Assembly: GCA_003153935.1 (NCBI GenBank)
Contig: PMCA01000026.1
Coordinates: 241 to 10,896, forward strand
DNA length: 10,656 bases
Direction: 5' to 3'
Origin: Elusimicrobiota bacterium
Lineage (GTDB): Bacteria; CAYTYR01; UBA6262
Of the stretch, positions 1 to 7,425 are shown one piece after another. The position numbers and the translations under genes are program-made. The notes below the pieces were generated by a model, which saw only the letters and a program-made list of their open reading frames with translations, was not told the origin of the DNA and searched no databases. Each line of letters starts with the position of its first letter. Positions within the stretch are counted from its first letter, which is position 1.

Positions 1-784
1 CTGTATGTTTTCCCAGAGATGGTAGCCGTTTAACCGCTTCTTCAATATTGCCTTTTTCGTTACGGCAGGGAATTATCACCGATACCATGCGCTTATCCGC
101 ACCTGCCACCGGTTTACGCCAGCGACTGACGATCACCTGGTTGAGAGAAAAATTACGCAGCAAGGGCAACCCGGCGGCAAACCGGTTAAGCCATCCCGAG
201 AGCAAAGGTATATATAATGGCACCAGGAACCGGTAGCTTCTTTTTATTACTTCAAAGTCGGCCAAACCCAGGAGATTTTCGATATCCTTAGCCGGCAGCC
301 AGTTCTGCAGGGGCCGTTTCATTCTTAACCTGGTAAACTCGGCCATTTTCAGCGCCGGTTCCCACAAATAATTATAACTGACGATTATTACCCTGGTTTC
401 CGCGGAACATACCTTCTTTAATTGCTCCAGCCCGCGTTGGATATCATCCAGGTAGCCGACCACATTAACCAGCAGTATATAATCAAAAACCCTGTTGATT
501 TTAAGATCTTCGAGATCGCCAACCTGGAACTCAATATCAGGATGGTTCTGCCTGGCCAGCTCAATCATGCCTGGGCTAAGATCTATCCCCATTTTCACCG
601 ACCCGTTGAGCCGCGCCAAAAACTCCCCCGTGCCGCAGCCGATCTCCAGGACCGAAGCCCCGGCAGGGATCAACAGGTTAAGATAGTCTTCCAGTTTACG
701 GTGATAATAGCCACCCTTACGGCGGTAGCGGGCCCGGACCGGAGCCAAGGCGTCAAAGTACCGCGCTAATTCAGTCTTCTCCAT
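1..784 (-). CDS. Bifunctional class I methyltransferase / GT2 glycosyltransferase, 3' end missing
   Basis: An open frame starts at ATG 784 and runs without a stop off the left edge, giving 261 complete codons. Residues 1-225 form a class I SAM-dependent methyltransferase: motif I VLEIGCGTGEF is at 45-55, an acidic strand GIDLSPGM at 66-73, and a VFDYILLVNVVGYL strand around 98-111. A hydrophobic stretch (about 186-200) follows. A second domain begins at about residue 233 with SVIIPCRNEKGNI, the first strand of a GT2 enzyme like the polyprenyl-phosphate mannosyl- or glucosyltransferases. The two domains are in one frame with no stop between them, so this is a fusion. A GGGGA ribosome site sits 6 bases before the ATG. 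The gene follows the upstream GT4 gene by 22 bases. It probably methylates a sugar or lipid-linked intermediate and transfers a sugar to polyprenyl phosphate. The substrate is unknown, and most of the GT2 domain, including its metal-binding DxD, lies outside the window. Confidence 0.85.
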   Translation of the reverse strand, partial: MEKTELARYFDALAPVRARYRRKGGYYHRKLEDYLNLLIPAGASVLEIGCGTGEFLARLNGSVKMGIDLSPGMIELARQNHPDIEFQVGDLEDLKINRVFDYILLVNVVGYLDDIQRGLEQLKKVCSAETRVIIVSYNYLWEPALKMAEFTRLRMKRPLQNWLPAKDIENLLGLADFEVIKRSYRFLVPLYIPLLSGWLNRFAAGLPLLRNFSLNQVIVSRWRKPVAGADKRMVSVIIPCRNEKGNIEEAVKRLPSLGKHT

Positions 785-806
785 GCAAAATCCCCGTATT
801 ATTGCG

Positions 807-1997
807 TTATTTTTCCTGTAGTACTTTATTAAAAACTGCTTCCGTAGCGGAGATCATTGTATCTACGTCAAAATGTTCCCGGGCTTTTGTTTGCGCCCGC
901 AGGCCTACTGCCGTGCTTAGGGTCTTATTCTCCAAAACCATGACTAGGGTTTGCGCCAGTTCGCGCACATTTCCCCGCGGGACCAAGAAACCGTTCTCAC
1001 CCGGCTCGATCACGCCCAGTAAAGATTTGAGTTTGGATACGACGACCACCTTACCGTAAGCCATGGCCTGCACGATGGTCAGGTCATAACCATTCTCCCG
1101 GATGGTAGAGTTCACGAACACGTCAGCCAGGTGAAAGTATTTACCTATCTCCGCATAGGGCACGGTACCGGTAAACCTTACTTCATTTTCCAAATGGAGT
1201 TTAGTTACCATCTTCTTCAGCTCCGGGCCGTATTCACCGTTACCCACGATCAACAATTTTGCCTCTGGTATGTGCTTCAGGACCTGGGGCAGGGCAGTTA
1301 TTGCTAAATGCACCCCCTTCTCCTTTTTCAACCGGGCCATGCTTAAGATCAGTTTATCCTGCGGCTTGAACCCCAGTTTTGCTTTCAGTTCCTTATCCGG
1401 AGGTGTCATTTGCGTATCTATGCCGTTAAATATGGTGAAGACCTTGCTTTCCGGCATAAAATAAAACTTTTTGATCAGTCTTTTCTGTTCAGCGCTGGTG
1501 GCAATAACAGCGGTCGCCTTGGTTATGGCCGGCAGATCCCGGAAAAGATAAAGTCCCAAAAAGTAGACCACCGCCAATATGTTTTTAACGCTCAGACCTA
1601 AATTCAGCCGGGTTTTAAGCTCGTTATAAAAAATACCGTGCAGGGCCACGACCACCGGCAGGGATAATTTGAAATTCAGGCCCTTTTTCAATAGCCAGAA
1701 AGCGCCGGCGCTTTCACTGAAGATCAGGTCAAATTTATCGGTGCGGTGCAATTCCAGCAATTTCTCTTCGGCTAAGACGCTCCACAGGGCAGAATACTTG
1801 CCGGGTTTGGATTTGCTTATGAAGTGAGTGACAAAGCCATCCTTGTCTTCCCTGGACTTACCCTCCGGATGACCGGTCGTGATCATGGTCACCTGGTGAC
1901 CACGTTCAGCCAGTCCCTTGGCCAGGAGATAAGTGTGCACTTCCATACCGCCCAGGCAATGGCTCAAAGTCGTCCTGGTTAAAAAGCATATCTTCAT
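807..1997 (-). CDS. GT4-family glycosyltransferase
   Basis: This 396-residue GT-B enzyme would transfer a sugar from a nucleotide donor to the growing lipid-linked glycan at the inner face of the membrane. The N-terminal domain opens MKICFLTR and has the glycine loop GGMEVH at 16-21. The C-terminal Rossmann domain has NGID at 191-194, the donor-phosphate pair R222 and K227 in ARLKKEKG, and a late GENGFLVP loop typical of GT4. The usual E-x7-E donor motif is changed: after E301 there is one extra residue, and the second Glu is Gln (Q310 in VQAMAYG). An activity change is possible but not proven. I chose ATG 1997 over the in-frame TTG at 2000 because AAGGCGG lies 6 bases before the ATG. The ATG overlaps the MetW-like gene's stop as TGATG, so the pair is probably translationally coupled. 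Donor and linkage cannot be told. Confidence 0.93.
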   Translation of the reverse strand: MKICFLTRTTLSHCLGGMEVHTYLLAKGLAERGHQVTMITTGHPEGKSREDKDGFVTHFISKSKPGKYSALWSVLAEEKLLELHRTDKFDLIFSESAGAFWLLKKGLNFKLSLPVVVALHGIFYNELKTRLNLGLSVKNILAVVYFLGLYLFRDLPAITKATAVIATSAEQKRLIKKFYFMPESKVFTIFNGIDTQMTPPDKELKAKLGFKPQDKLILSMARLKKEKGVHLAITALPQVLKHIPEAKLLIVGNGEYGPELKKMVTKLHLENEVRFTGTVPYAEIGKYFHLADVFVNSTIRENGYDLTIVQAMAYGKVVVVSKLKSLLGVIEPGENGFLVPRGNVRELAQTLVMVLENKTLSTAVGLRAQTKAREHFDVDTMISATEAVFNKVLQEK

Positions 1998-2644
1998 CAA
2001 GTTCCGCCTTTCGGTGATGCTTCCAGCAAAAAGATAGCTTCAGTAGATAATATATTGGGCCAGACCGGGCAGCACATTTTCCGGCGGCCAAAAAGATATA
2101 CCGCGTCGATAATTTCCAGGCCCAAATCCCTGGCGGTCTTTTTAAAGTCTTTTATGGACAATTGATGGATGTGGCCGGTACTATACCAGCTGTACCCATA
2201 TAATAGTTTTCGTGGCATCCGCCCCGTGAACAACAGATCCAGTCTCTGCAGGAGAAAGGCGAAGTTGGGGAGAGAAATTATCTGGAACCGAGCGATACGT
2301 TTCATCTCCTGCAGTAATATTTCCGGCTTGACGACCATCTGCAGGGTGACGTTACAAACCGCTACGTCAAAAGACTGGTCGGCCAGGTCAGTTAGGGGTA
2401 CGTCGATACGTCCCGCCCGGACCTGCAAACCGTGTTTCCGGCATATCTTTACGCCGCTTTCCGCCACTTCAATGCCAAATTCCCTTATTATTTTTTCTCT
2501 TTTAAGCAGACGCAATAGCGCGCCGTCGCCGCAACCCAGGTCCACCACGCTGGACCCATCCCGTATCCAAGACTCAATATATTTGTATTCCGGCCGAACG
2601 ACCATTTCTTCATCAGCCCAAAGATACTCACGGGTTTCACGCAT
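1997..2644 (-). CDS. MetW-like class I SAM-dependent methyltransferase
   Basis: The 215-residue protein matches the MetW family along most of its length. Motif I VVDLGCGDG is at 33-41, the acidic strand FGIEVA at 56-61, SFDVAVCNVTLQ at 91-102, LPNF at 125-128, GRMP at 141-144, and WYSTGHIH at 153-160. The LPNF, GRMP and WY..xxxIH blocks are family hallmarks (MetW has PNF, GRMP and WY.TPNIH). In proteobacteria metW lies beside metX and is tied to methionine synthesis. Here there is no metX, and the neighbours are a flippase and a GT4 glycosyltransferase, so I infer a role in glycan methylation or capping. ATG 2644 has a strong AAGGAAG site 7 bases upstream, and the start lies 26 bases after the MurJ-like gene's stop. 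The last codons overlap the next gene (TGATG). The family call is firm; the substrate is unknown. Confidence 0.88.
   Translation of the reverse strand: MRETREYLWADEEMVVRPEYKYIESWIRDGSSVVDLGCGDGALLRLLKREKIIREFGIEVAESGVKICRKHGLQVRAGRIDVPLTDLADQSFDVAVCNVTLQMVVKPEILLQEMKRIARFQIISLPNFAFLLQRLDLLFTGRMPRKLLYGYSWYSTGHIHQLSIKDFKKTARDLGLEIIDAVYLFGRRKMCCPVWPNILSTEAIFLLEASPKGGT
2004..2010 (-). promoter_or_regulatory. Ribosome binding site deciding the GT4 start at 1997
   Basis: On the minus strand this reads AAGGCGG, 6 bases before ATG 1997 but only 3 before the alternative TTG at 2000. The 6-base spacing matches most other genes in the window, so the ATG is preferred. The site lies inside the last codons of the MetW-like gene. 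Confidence 0.7.
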
Positions 2645-2670
2645 TTTAATACTTCCTTATACTTATATTT

Positions 2671-4218
2671 CTATTTTTTCTTTAAAGCTTTAACCAAATT
2701 TTCCATTTCCTCTACTTTCAACACGGAAATAATGGCCATATACAATATGGTGACCGCACCGGCCGTTAAGCCTAAATTTAACAATTGGAGGAAAAAACCC
2801 TCGTTACCCAGCCAGAGCGCCAATTTACCGATTACCCAAACTCCTAATCCAACGCTGACCAGGGAAGCGCTAATGGTTTTAATGAAATCCGCCAGCAACA
2901 TTTTCAATTTCAATTGGCCGATCTTTTTTTGCAGGAAGGCCAGGAGCAACCCTAGCTGGGTGACAGCGGCGATAGAACTGGCCAGCGCCAAGCCATCTTG
3001 TTCCATGAATTTCACCAGGATAATACTGAGGATAATATTGGCGATTACTGCGGTCACGGCGAGTTTTACCGGCGTCCTGGTATCGCTCAAGGCGTAGAAC
3101 GCCCGGATCAAAACGTAGTTCACCGCCAGCGCAAAGGTCCCTATGCCGAAATAGAAAAGCACGCCTGAGGTCAGGACTGAAGCATTATGATCGAATGCAC
3201 CTCTTTCAAAAAGCAGCTTTATGATCGGCGTACTTAAGAACATCAGGAAAATTGACAAAGGAACGGTGATGATCAGGGTCACCCGGATGGCTTTGGATAC
3301 AATTTCCCGGAAACGCTGCTGCTGGTCCAGGGCCATGTGCCAGGACAAGCTGGGGAAAATAGCCGTGGATACGGCAACGCCAAAAACGCTGGGCGCTATC
3401 TGGTTGATCAAATTAGCATAGTTCAAGCCGGATATGCTGCCGCTGGATAAACTGGAGGCCAGGATTTTATTGACGATTATATTAACCTGATTGACTGACA
3501 GTCCCAAAATAAGAGGCAGCCATAGCAATCCCATTCTCCTGATGCCTTCATCATGAAAATTAAACTGCGGCATATAACGTATGCCCTTCCGGTAAATAAA
3601 AGGCAGGTTCATGGCTGTAATAATGACTCCACCTACTAGAGTGCCAATGCATATGGAATATATGTCTAAATGCCTGGCCAACATAAGCATTGCCAGGATC
3701 TGACAGGTATTTAGAATCAGCGGCTGTAAAGCAGGGATGGTAAAATGTTGATAGGAATTCAGCATGGCCCCGAACAGGGAGGCCAGGCCGAAGAAAATGA
3801 TCGCCGGGAAAAGTACGCGAGTTAATTTTATGGATAGCGCCAGGGTTTCACCGGAAAAACCGGGAGCGACAAGGTGGGTCAGTTGAGGAGCTAACAGGAT
3901 ACCGAACCCGGTCATCAGGACCAACCCGATGGCTACGATGTTAAAGACTCCCGCCGCCAGACGCTGGGCCTCTACCTTCATATCTTTAGCCAGGCAAGTT
4001 GTATAGACAGGTATGAAAGCGCAGGTCAGGGCCCCTCCCGCCAGCACGTCACGCAATAATTCCGGAATATTGGAGGCCACGAAATAAGCGTCGGTTTTAC
4101 CGGTCGCGCCGAACTTGGCGGCCAAAATAAAGCTGCCTATAAATCCAAATACCTTGCTGATCAGGGCAATGGAAGTTATGGTAACCGTAGCATCAGCTAT
4201 CACTTTCTTGTCCGCCAT
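2671..4218 (-). CDS. MurJ/MviN-superfamily lipid-linked glycan flippase with a divergent cavity
   Basis: This 515-residue, highly hydrophobic protein has the length and layout of MurJ (about 14 membrane segments). Family signatures include KFGATGKTDAYFVASNIPELLR (about 35-56), AFIPVY (67-72), APGF (118-121), GAMLN (150-154), an FHDEG loop (221-225), LSSGSISGLNYAN (257-269) and FGVAVSTAIFPSLS (from 279). MurJ moves lipid II across the cytoplasmic membrane. By hand alignment with E. coli MurJ, R52 and D39 are kept (R56, D43). R18 is Lys (K22), R24 is Gly (G28), D25 is Ser (S29), E57 is Gly (G61), R270 is Leu (L270) and E273 is Gln (Q273). Its place among glycosyltransferases and these losses suggest a paralogue carrying a surface-glycan precursor rather than lipid II. 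A second in-frame ATG (4218) is chosen over 4221 because AGGA is 6 bases before it. It lies 28 bases after the ligase-like gene's stop and ends in a Lys-rich tail. Confidence 0.9.
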   Translation of the reverse strand: MADKKVIADATVTITSIALISKVFGFIGSFILAAKFGATGKTDAYFVASNIPELLRDVLAGGALTCAFIPVYTTCLAKDMKVEAQRLAAGVFNIVAIGLVLMTGFGILLAPQLTHLVAPGFSGETLALSIKLTRVLFPAIIFFGLASLFGAMLNSYQHFTIPALQPLILNTCQILAMLMLARHLDIYSICIGTLVGGVIITAMNLPFIYRKGIRYMPQFNFHDEGIRRMGLLWLPLILGLSVNQVNIIVNKILASSLSSGSISGLNYANLINQIAPSVFGVAVSTAIFPSLSWHMALDQQQRFREIVSKAIRVTLIITVPLSIFLMFLSTPIIKLLFERGAFDHNASVLTSGVLFYFGIGTFALAVNYVLIRAFYALSDTRTPVKLAVTAVIANIILSIILVKFMEQDGLALASSIAAVTQLGLLLAFLQKKIGQLKLKMLLADFIKTISASLVSVGLGVWVIGKLALWLGNEGFFLQLLNLGLTAGAVTILYMAIISVLKVEEMENLVKALKKK

Positions 4219-4224
4219 CATCCA

Positions 4225-4228
4225 TCCT
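4225..4228 (-). promoter_or_regulatory. Ribosome binding site deciding the MurJ-like start
   Basis: The minus strand reads AGGA here, followed by two tandem in-frame ATG codons at 4221 and 4218. Spacing is 3 bases to the first and 6 to the second, so the second is the likelier start. The difference is one residue. Confidence 0.55.
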
Positions 4229-4246
4229 ATTCTATAAGCACTTTAC

Positions 4247-5506
4247 TCATATTGCTAACCCTAACAGCATAAAAAATGCCGAAAGGATCCTGATCTCCAT
4301 TAAAGGTATGGCTTCGGTCATCCCCACTAGTACCAAAGGAATGAAACAAAAAAACATGGCCAGACAGTATATTTCATTGTCCCGGTAAAATTTTACCAGT
4401 AGATACCTGATGTTTGAGAACAGGAACCAGACCAGCAACAATAGTGTAAATATACCGCTTTTTGCCCAAAAAAACAAGTACATGTTATGCGGTGGGGTAT
4501 TGAGCGGAGCCTGATACCGTGGCGCAAAAATATTATAGCTGGCATTCCAATTATCCTTATCCAGGCCGATACCGAACCAGGGGTGTTGCTTGATCACCTC
4601 AACACTGGCCCGCCAGATAGGTAAACGGTTATGCATGACCATATTATCGCCCAGAAACTTAAACTGATCATTATTATAACGGGGATTCAGGGCGGTAAAA
4701 GCCTTAATGCCGCCAAAAGAAAACATGATAGCCAGGGCCAAAATCAGAATAACCTTATAAACCCGGCTGCGACGGGAAAAATACAACGTGGTCACAACAG
4801 TTACCGCTATGAAAAATGAATAGATACCGCTGTAAGACCCGGTAAAAATCAGGCCCAGGATAAAAATAGCGCCTGCCGCCAGGTAGACCGCTGGCTTTTT
4901 CTCCGTAAGAGCCAGCCAGCCAGCCACCGCGATCGCAAAACACATATAAATAGAGGCGTCATTGGCATTCAGGAAGAATCCGCCCTCTTTGTTGGTAGAG
5001 AGAACATTATAATAGGTTGTGCCGTCGATAAGTGATTGTAGCGCCTTGGGGTCAATAAATATCCTTAACCAGGAGGCGCTCAATATCTGGAGCTTTTGGG
5101 CATCCTTTATAAACAGCAGGATAATGAACAGCGCCAGGGGCAGAGATGCCCAGAGAAATATTTTCAGGATGATTTTCCTTTGCCCAAGAACATTTTTGTA
5201 AATAAAATAGATAGGCAAACCCAGTCCCAATATAAAGATATGCTTGAAAGCGTCCCATTTATCACCTGAGTAAAAAAACCCGGTTAGCAGCATTAGCCAG
5301 AATAAGGCGTAAAATAATATCTTGTCTTTCCATAGCTGCCGGGCTTCCGTCAGCCCATTCCGGTCGATGAACAGAAGTAGCGTCAACGCCATGAAAACCG
5401 TTATATATTTCCCCCGGTAAAAAGGGAAAAAAACCTGCAGAGGGATCAGCACGGTTAACAAGTAAACCAGTATCTTATTACCCTGCTCCGAAAGGATCGC
5501 TTTCAC
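4247..5506 (-). CDS. O-antigen ligase/polymerase-like membrane protein (Wzy_C type, ligase-like motifs)
   Basis: The 419-residue protein has about ten to twelve hydrophobic segments and one large polar loop near the C-terminus, the layout of the WaaL/Wzy (PF04932) superfamily. In that loop come RLPIW at 294-298, HPWFGIGL at about 308-315, and PPHNMYLFFWAKSGI with H340-N341. The R..W...hPxxGxGl...HNxyL...G order is the hallmark of the superfamily, and the loop His is the residue essential in WaaL ligases. Other family features are NANDAS (180-185) and TGSYSG (222-227). It would act on the outer face of the membrane, either joining finished glycan to an acceptor or polymerising repeat units. 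These motifs lean towards ligase, but sequence alone does not settle it. The start is GTG 5506, with GGAG 6 bases upstream, and it overlaps the stop of the preceding GT2 gene as TAGTG, which implies translational coupling. Confidence 0.88.
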   Translation of the reverse strand: MKAILSEQGNKILVYLLTVLIPLQVFFPFYRGKYITVFMALTLLLFIDRNGLTEARQLWKDKILFYALFWLMLLTGFFYSGDKWDAFKHIFILGLGLPIYFIYKNVLGQRKIILKIFLWASLPLALFIILLFIKDAQKLQILSASWLRIFIDPKALQSLIDGTTYYNVLSTNKEGGFFLNANDASIYMCFAIAVAGWLALTEKKPAVYLAAGAIFILGLIFTGSYSGIYSFFIAVTVVTTLYFSRRSRVYKVILILALAIMFSFGGIKAFTALNPRYNNDQFKFLGDNMVMHNRLPIWRASVEVIKQHPWFGIGLDKDNWNASYNIFAPRYQAPLNTPPHNMYLFFWAKSGIFTLLLLVWFLFSNIRYLLVKFYRDNEIYCLAMFFCFIPLVLVGMTEAIPLMEIRILSAFFMLLGLAI

Positions 5507-6279
5507 TATAATCTCCAGCCGAATTTATTAAAAAATCTTATGGCGCTTTTAATATGCCAGATAGTTTTCCGTGAAAACCGACCTGCACTGCCGCGTTGAT
5601 AATGGTGGTAAACTTCCGCGCTTGGGCAATAGTAAACTCCGTAACCGGCTTTTTTAAGACGATAACACAGGTCCATATCTTCAAAATATAGAAGATAACC
5701 TTCATCAAAATACCCTATCTTCTCCATGATCCGTCGGGTCGTTAACAGGCACGCACCCAGGACCCAATCCACCTTCCGGGACTCCTTATGGTCCCAATCC
5801 ACCATCAGGTTCCGGCGCAGGTACTGGGCCTGTCTGGGCCATCGTCTCAACAGTGTGCGTGATGACAGAATAGTCCGCAAGGTATAGAATTCCCGGCAGG
5901 ACAGCTGCAACGACCCATCGCTGTTAAGAAGCTTGGCGCCGACGGCACCTGCTTCCGGTTTCTGTCGCATAAAGCCGATAATTTCCTTTAGGGCTGTCTC
6001 CCGGACGGAGGTATCGGGGTTCAGGAACAGCAGATATTCCCCGGAAGCTACCTGAGCGCCGATATTATTGGCTCTGGCAAAACCATAATTTACCTCATTC
6101 TCGATAACTTTCACCTGCGGGAAACCAGCGCGCACGAAAGAAGCGCTGTCATCCTGGGAGTGATTATCCACCAGGATTATCTCTTTCTCAAGATCGTCCT
6201 TAGTCTTAAGAAGCGACTCCAGGCAATCTTGCAGAAAAGCTTTAGAGTTATAGCTTACTATTATTATAGACAGATCCAT
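5506..6279 (-). CDS. GT2-family glycosyltransferase, WbbL (rhamnosyltransferase)-like
   Basis: The 257-residue protein is a single GT-A fold domain. It opens LSIIIVSYNS (3-12) and continues with ILVDNHSQDDS (35-45), NYGFARANNIG (64-74), the metal/nucleotide site LNPDT (86-90), LLGACLLTTRR-type acceptor strand around 173-183, and FDEGYLLYFEDMDLCYRLKKAG (191-212), whose ED pair holds the likely catalytic base. AEVYHHYQRGSAG follows. This order is that of the WbbL/RfbF group, many of which transfer rhamnose in O-antigen or arabinogalactan linkers. The donor here is not proven. ATG 6279 directly follows the stop of the upstream GT4 gene (TAA then ATG, no gap), with GGGAAG 7 bases before it. The protein has no membrane segment and presumably works at the membrane's inner surface on lipid-linked sugar. 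Confidence 0.92.
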   Translation of the reverse strand: MDLSIIIVSYNSKAFLQDCLESLLKTKDDLEKEIILVDNHSQDDSASFVRAGFPQVKVIENEVNYGFARANNIGAQVASGEYLLFLNPDTSVRETALKEIIGFMRQKPEAGAVGAKLLNSDGSLQLSCREFYTLRTILSSRTLLRRWPRQAQYLRRNLMVDWDHKESRKVDWVLGACLLTTRRIMEKIGYFDEGYLLYFEDMDLCYRLKKAGYGVYYCPSAEVYHHYQRGSAGRFSRKTIWHIKSAIRFFNKFGWRL

Positions 6280-7425
6280 TTAGTTACTTCCCAGAATTTG
6301 CTGGTAAACCATCAAAGTTTTTTTGGCTGCCTCCAGCCAATTCAATTTCATATCAGCTATACGCTTGTCCAACTGCCGGGCGCCCCGGGGCGCGGCTAAG
6401 GCGGCCATTACCGCCTCCCGGATAGTAGATATATTAGACGGATCACAGTACCAAACACTTTCACCGAAATACTCCCGTGTATAGCCGCGTTCAGTAATGA
6501 CCACATTCGCCCCGGCCAGTCCTGCTTCCAAAGCCGCTAAACCTGTAGTTTCGAGCCAACTGGCCAGAACACTGACCCGAGCCAGCTTATTAAGAGCCAT
6601 TAGATCGCTTGGCCCTATCTCTCCCAGGTAGAAGAAGTTAGGGTTCTCCCGGAATTGTCTTAATACTTTTTTTGCGTAGCCGCCGTGGGCCGGGTTGACG
6701 GCGCCGGCAAAAACCACTTTCAGGCCCGTATCTTTCAGAGCGGCCATGACCGCCAGCTGGTTTTTCAAAGGTTCAATGCGCCCGGCGCAAATAACATAAT
6801 CCGTTAACTTGATTTTTTGCAGCCACCCGCTGATCCGATCGGTATCCTCGGTTGAGTCCATTTCCACGCCGTTTAGCACTATCGTATAGGCAGCCGTTGA
6901 AGCATTGCCTAGGAATAATTCCTCTTTAATCCGGAGCATCTCCATCTCCGAATTCGGCAATATATGGTCCACACTGGCCAGTATCTCCTTTTGCTGCCGG
7001 GTATACCCTAAGTAAAATTGGCTAACCCAGACCGGCCATAAGGACGGCCGATTCAGAGTATAATAACCGGTTTTCAGCAATTGCCTTTTATCTATATCAG
7101 GAATATTCCTGAGCAGCCAACCCATAAAGCCGTTCAGCTGATTGTCCTCGTAAGCTTTTACATCGCTGCGACTTTGATATACGGGAGAAAGAACTATTTT
7201 ACATCCTTTGGATCGGGCATTCTTATATTGCCGATATGTTTCCCCGACTCGGGTTATATTAAAAAGATGTACCAGTTCATAACCTGAGAGATCGGGAGCC
7301 AGCGCGGTTGATATATCCGCCTTTACACCCAGCTGTTCCAGATACTTCCTGGTCATGAGCATCTGGTAGGTATCCCCGCCCTTTTTGGTCAAAGCATCAT
7401 ATCTGTTTTGCAGCAGTATTTTCAT
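6280..7425 (-). CDS. GT4-family glycosyltransferase
   Basis: This is a 381-residue GT-B enzyme. The N-terminal domain starts MKILLQNRY and has a glycine loop KKGGDTYQM at 14-22, then HLFNITR at 53-59. The linker ILPNSEME (155-162) and VLNGVE (183-188) lead into the C-terminal donor domain. That domain carries the phosphate-binding pair R216 and K221 in GRIEPLKNQ, and an intact E-x7-E motif, E292 and E300, in WLETTGLAALEAG. All expected GT4 donor-site residues are therefore present, unlike the second GT4 of this locus. The specific sugar cannot be read from sequence. ATG 7425 overlaps the preceding GT2 gene's stop (ATGA, 4 bases) and has AAGG 6 bases upstream. The gene ends immediately before the next GT2 start, so three glycosyltransferases in a row are translationally linked and probably add consecutive sugars of one repeat unit. 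Confidence 0.92.
   Translation of the reverse strand: MKILLQNRYDALTKKGGDTYQMLMTRKYLEQLGVKADISTALAPDLSGYELVHLFNITRVGETYRQYKNARSKGCKIVLSPVYQSRSDVKAYEDNQLNGFMGWLLRNIPDIDKRQLLKTGYYTLNRPSLWPVWVSQFYLGYTRQQKEILASVDHILPNSEMEMLRIKEELFLGNASTAAYTIVLNGVEMDSTEDTDRISGWLQKIKLTDYVICAGRIEPLKNQLAVMAALKDTGLKVVFAGAVNPAHGGYAKKVLRQFRENPNFFYLGEIGPSDLMALNKLARVSVLASWLETTGLAALEAGLAGANVVITERGYTREYFGESVWYCDPSNISTIREAVMAALAAPRGARQLDKRIADMKLNWLEAAKKTLMVYQQILGSN

Noticed and set aside
422-769. A 115-codon plus-strand open frame near the left edge
   Set aside because: It is antisense to the methyltransferase domain of the fusion gene, whose minus-strand frame shows motif I and the GT2 start. The plus-strand protein has no recognisable features.
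1997-2644. A role in methionine biosynthesis for the MetW-like protein
   Set aside because: No metX or other methionine gene is present in the window, and all neighbours are glycan genes. Only the family name points to methionine.
2645-2670. Possible terminators or promoters in the three gaps (785-806, 2645-2670, 4222-4246)
   Set aside because: The gaps are 22-26 bases, are largely taken up by ribosome sites, and show no GC-rich stem followed by a T run and no recognisable -35/-10 pair.
2169-2693. A 174-codon open frame on the plus strand
   Set aside because: It lies opposite the MetW-like gene, which has clear family motifs. Its own translation is rich in Arg, Ser and Pro with no recognisable domain, so it is a shadow.
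2924-2930. A run of seven A on the coding strand in the MurJ-like gene, and a similar one at 6318-6324 in a GT4 gene, as possible programmed frameshift sites
   Set aside because: Both genes continue in frame with conserved residues on either side, there is no obvious downstream stem-loop, and no useful alternative frame follows.
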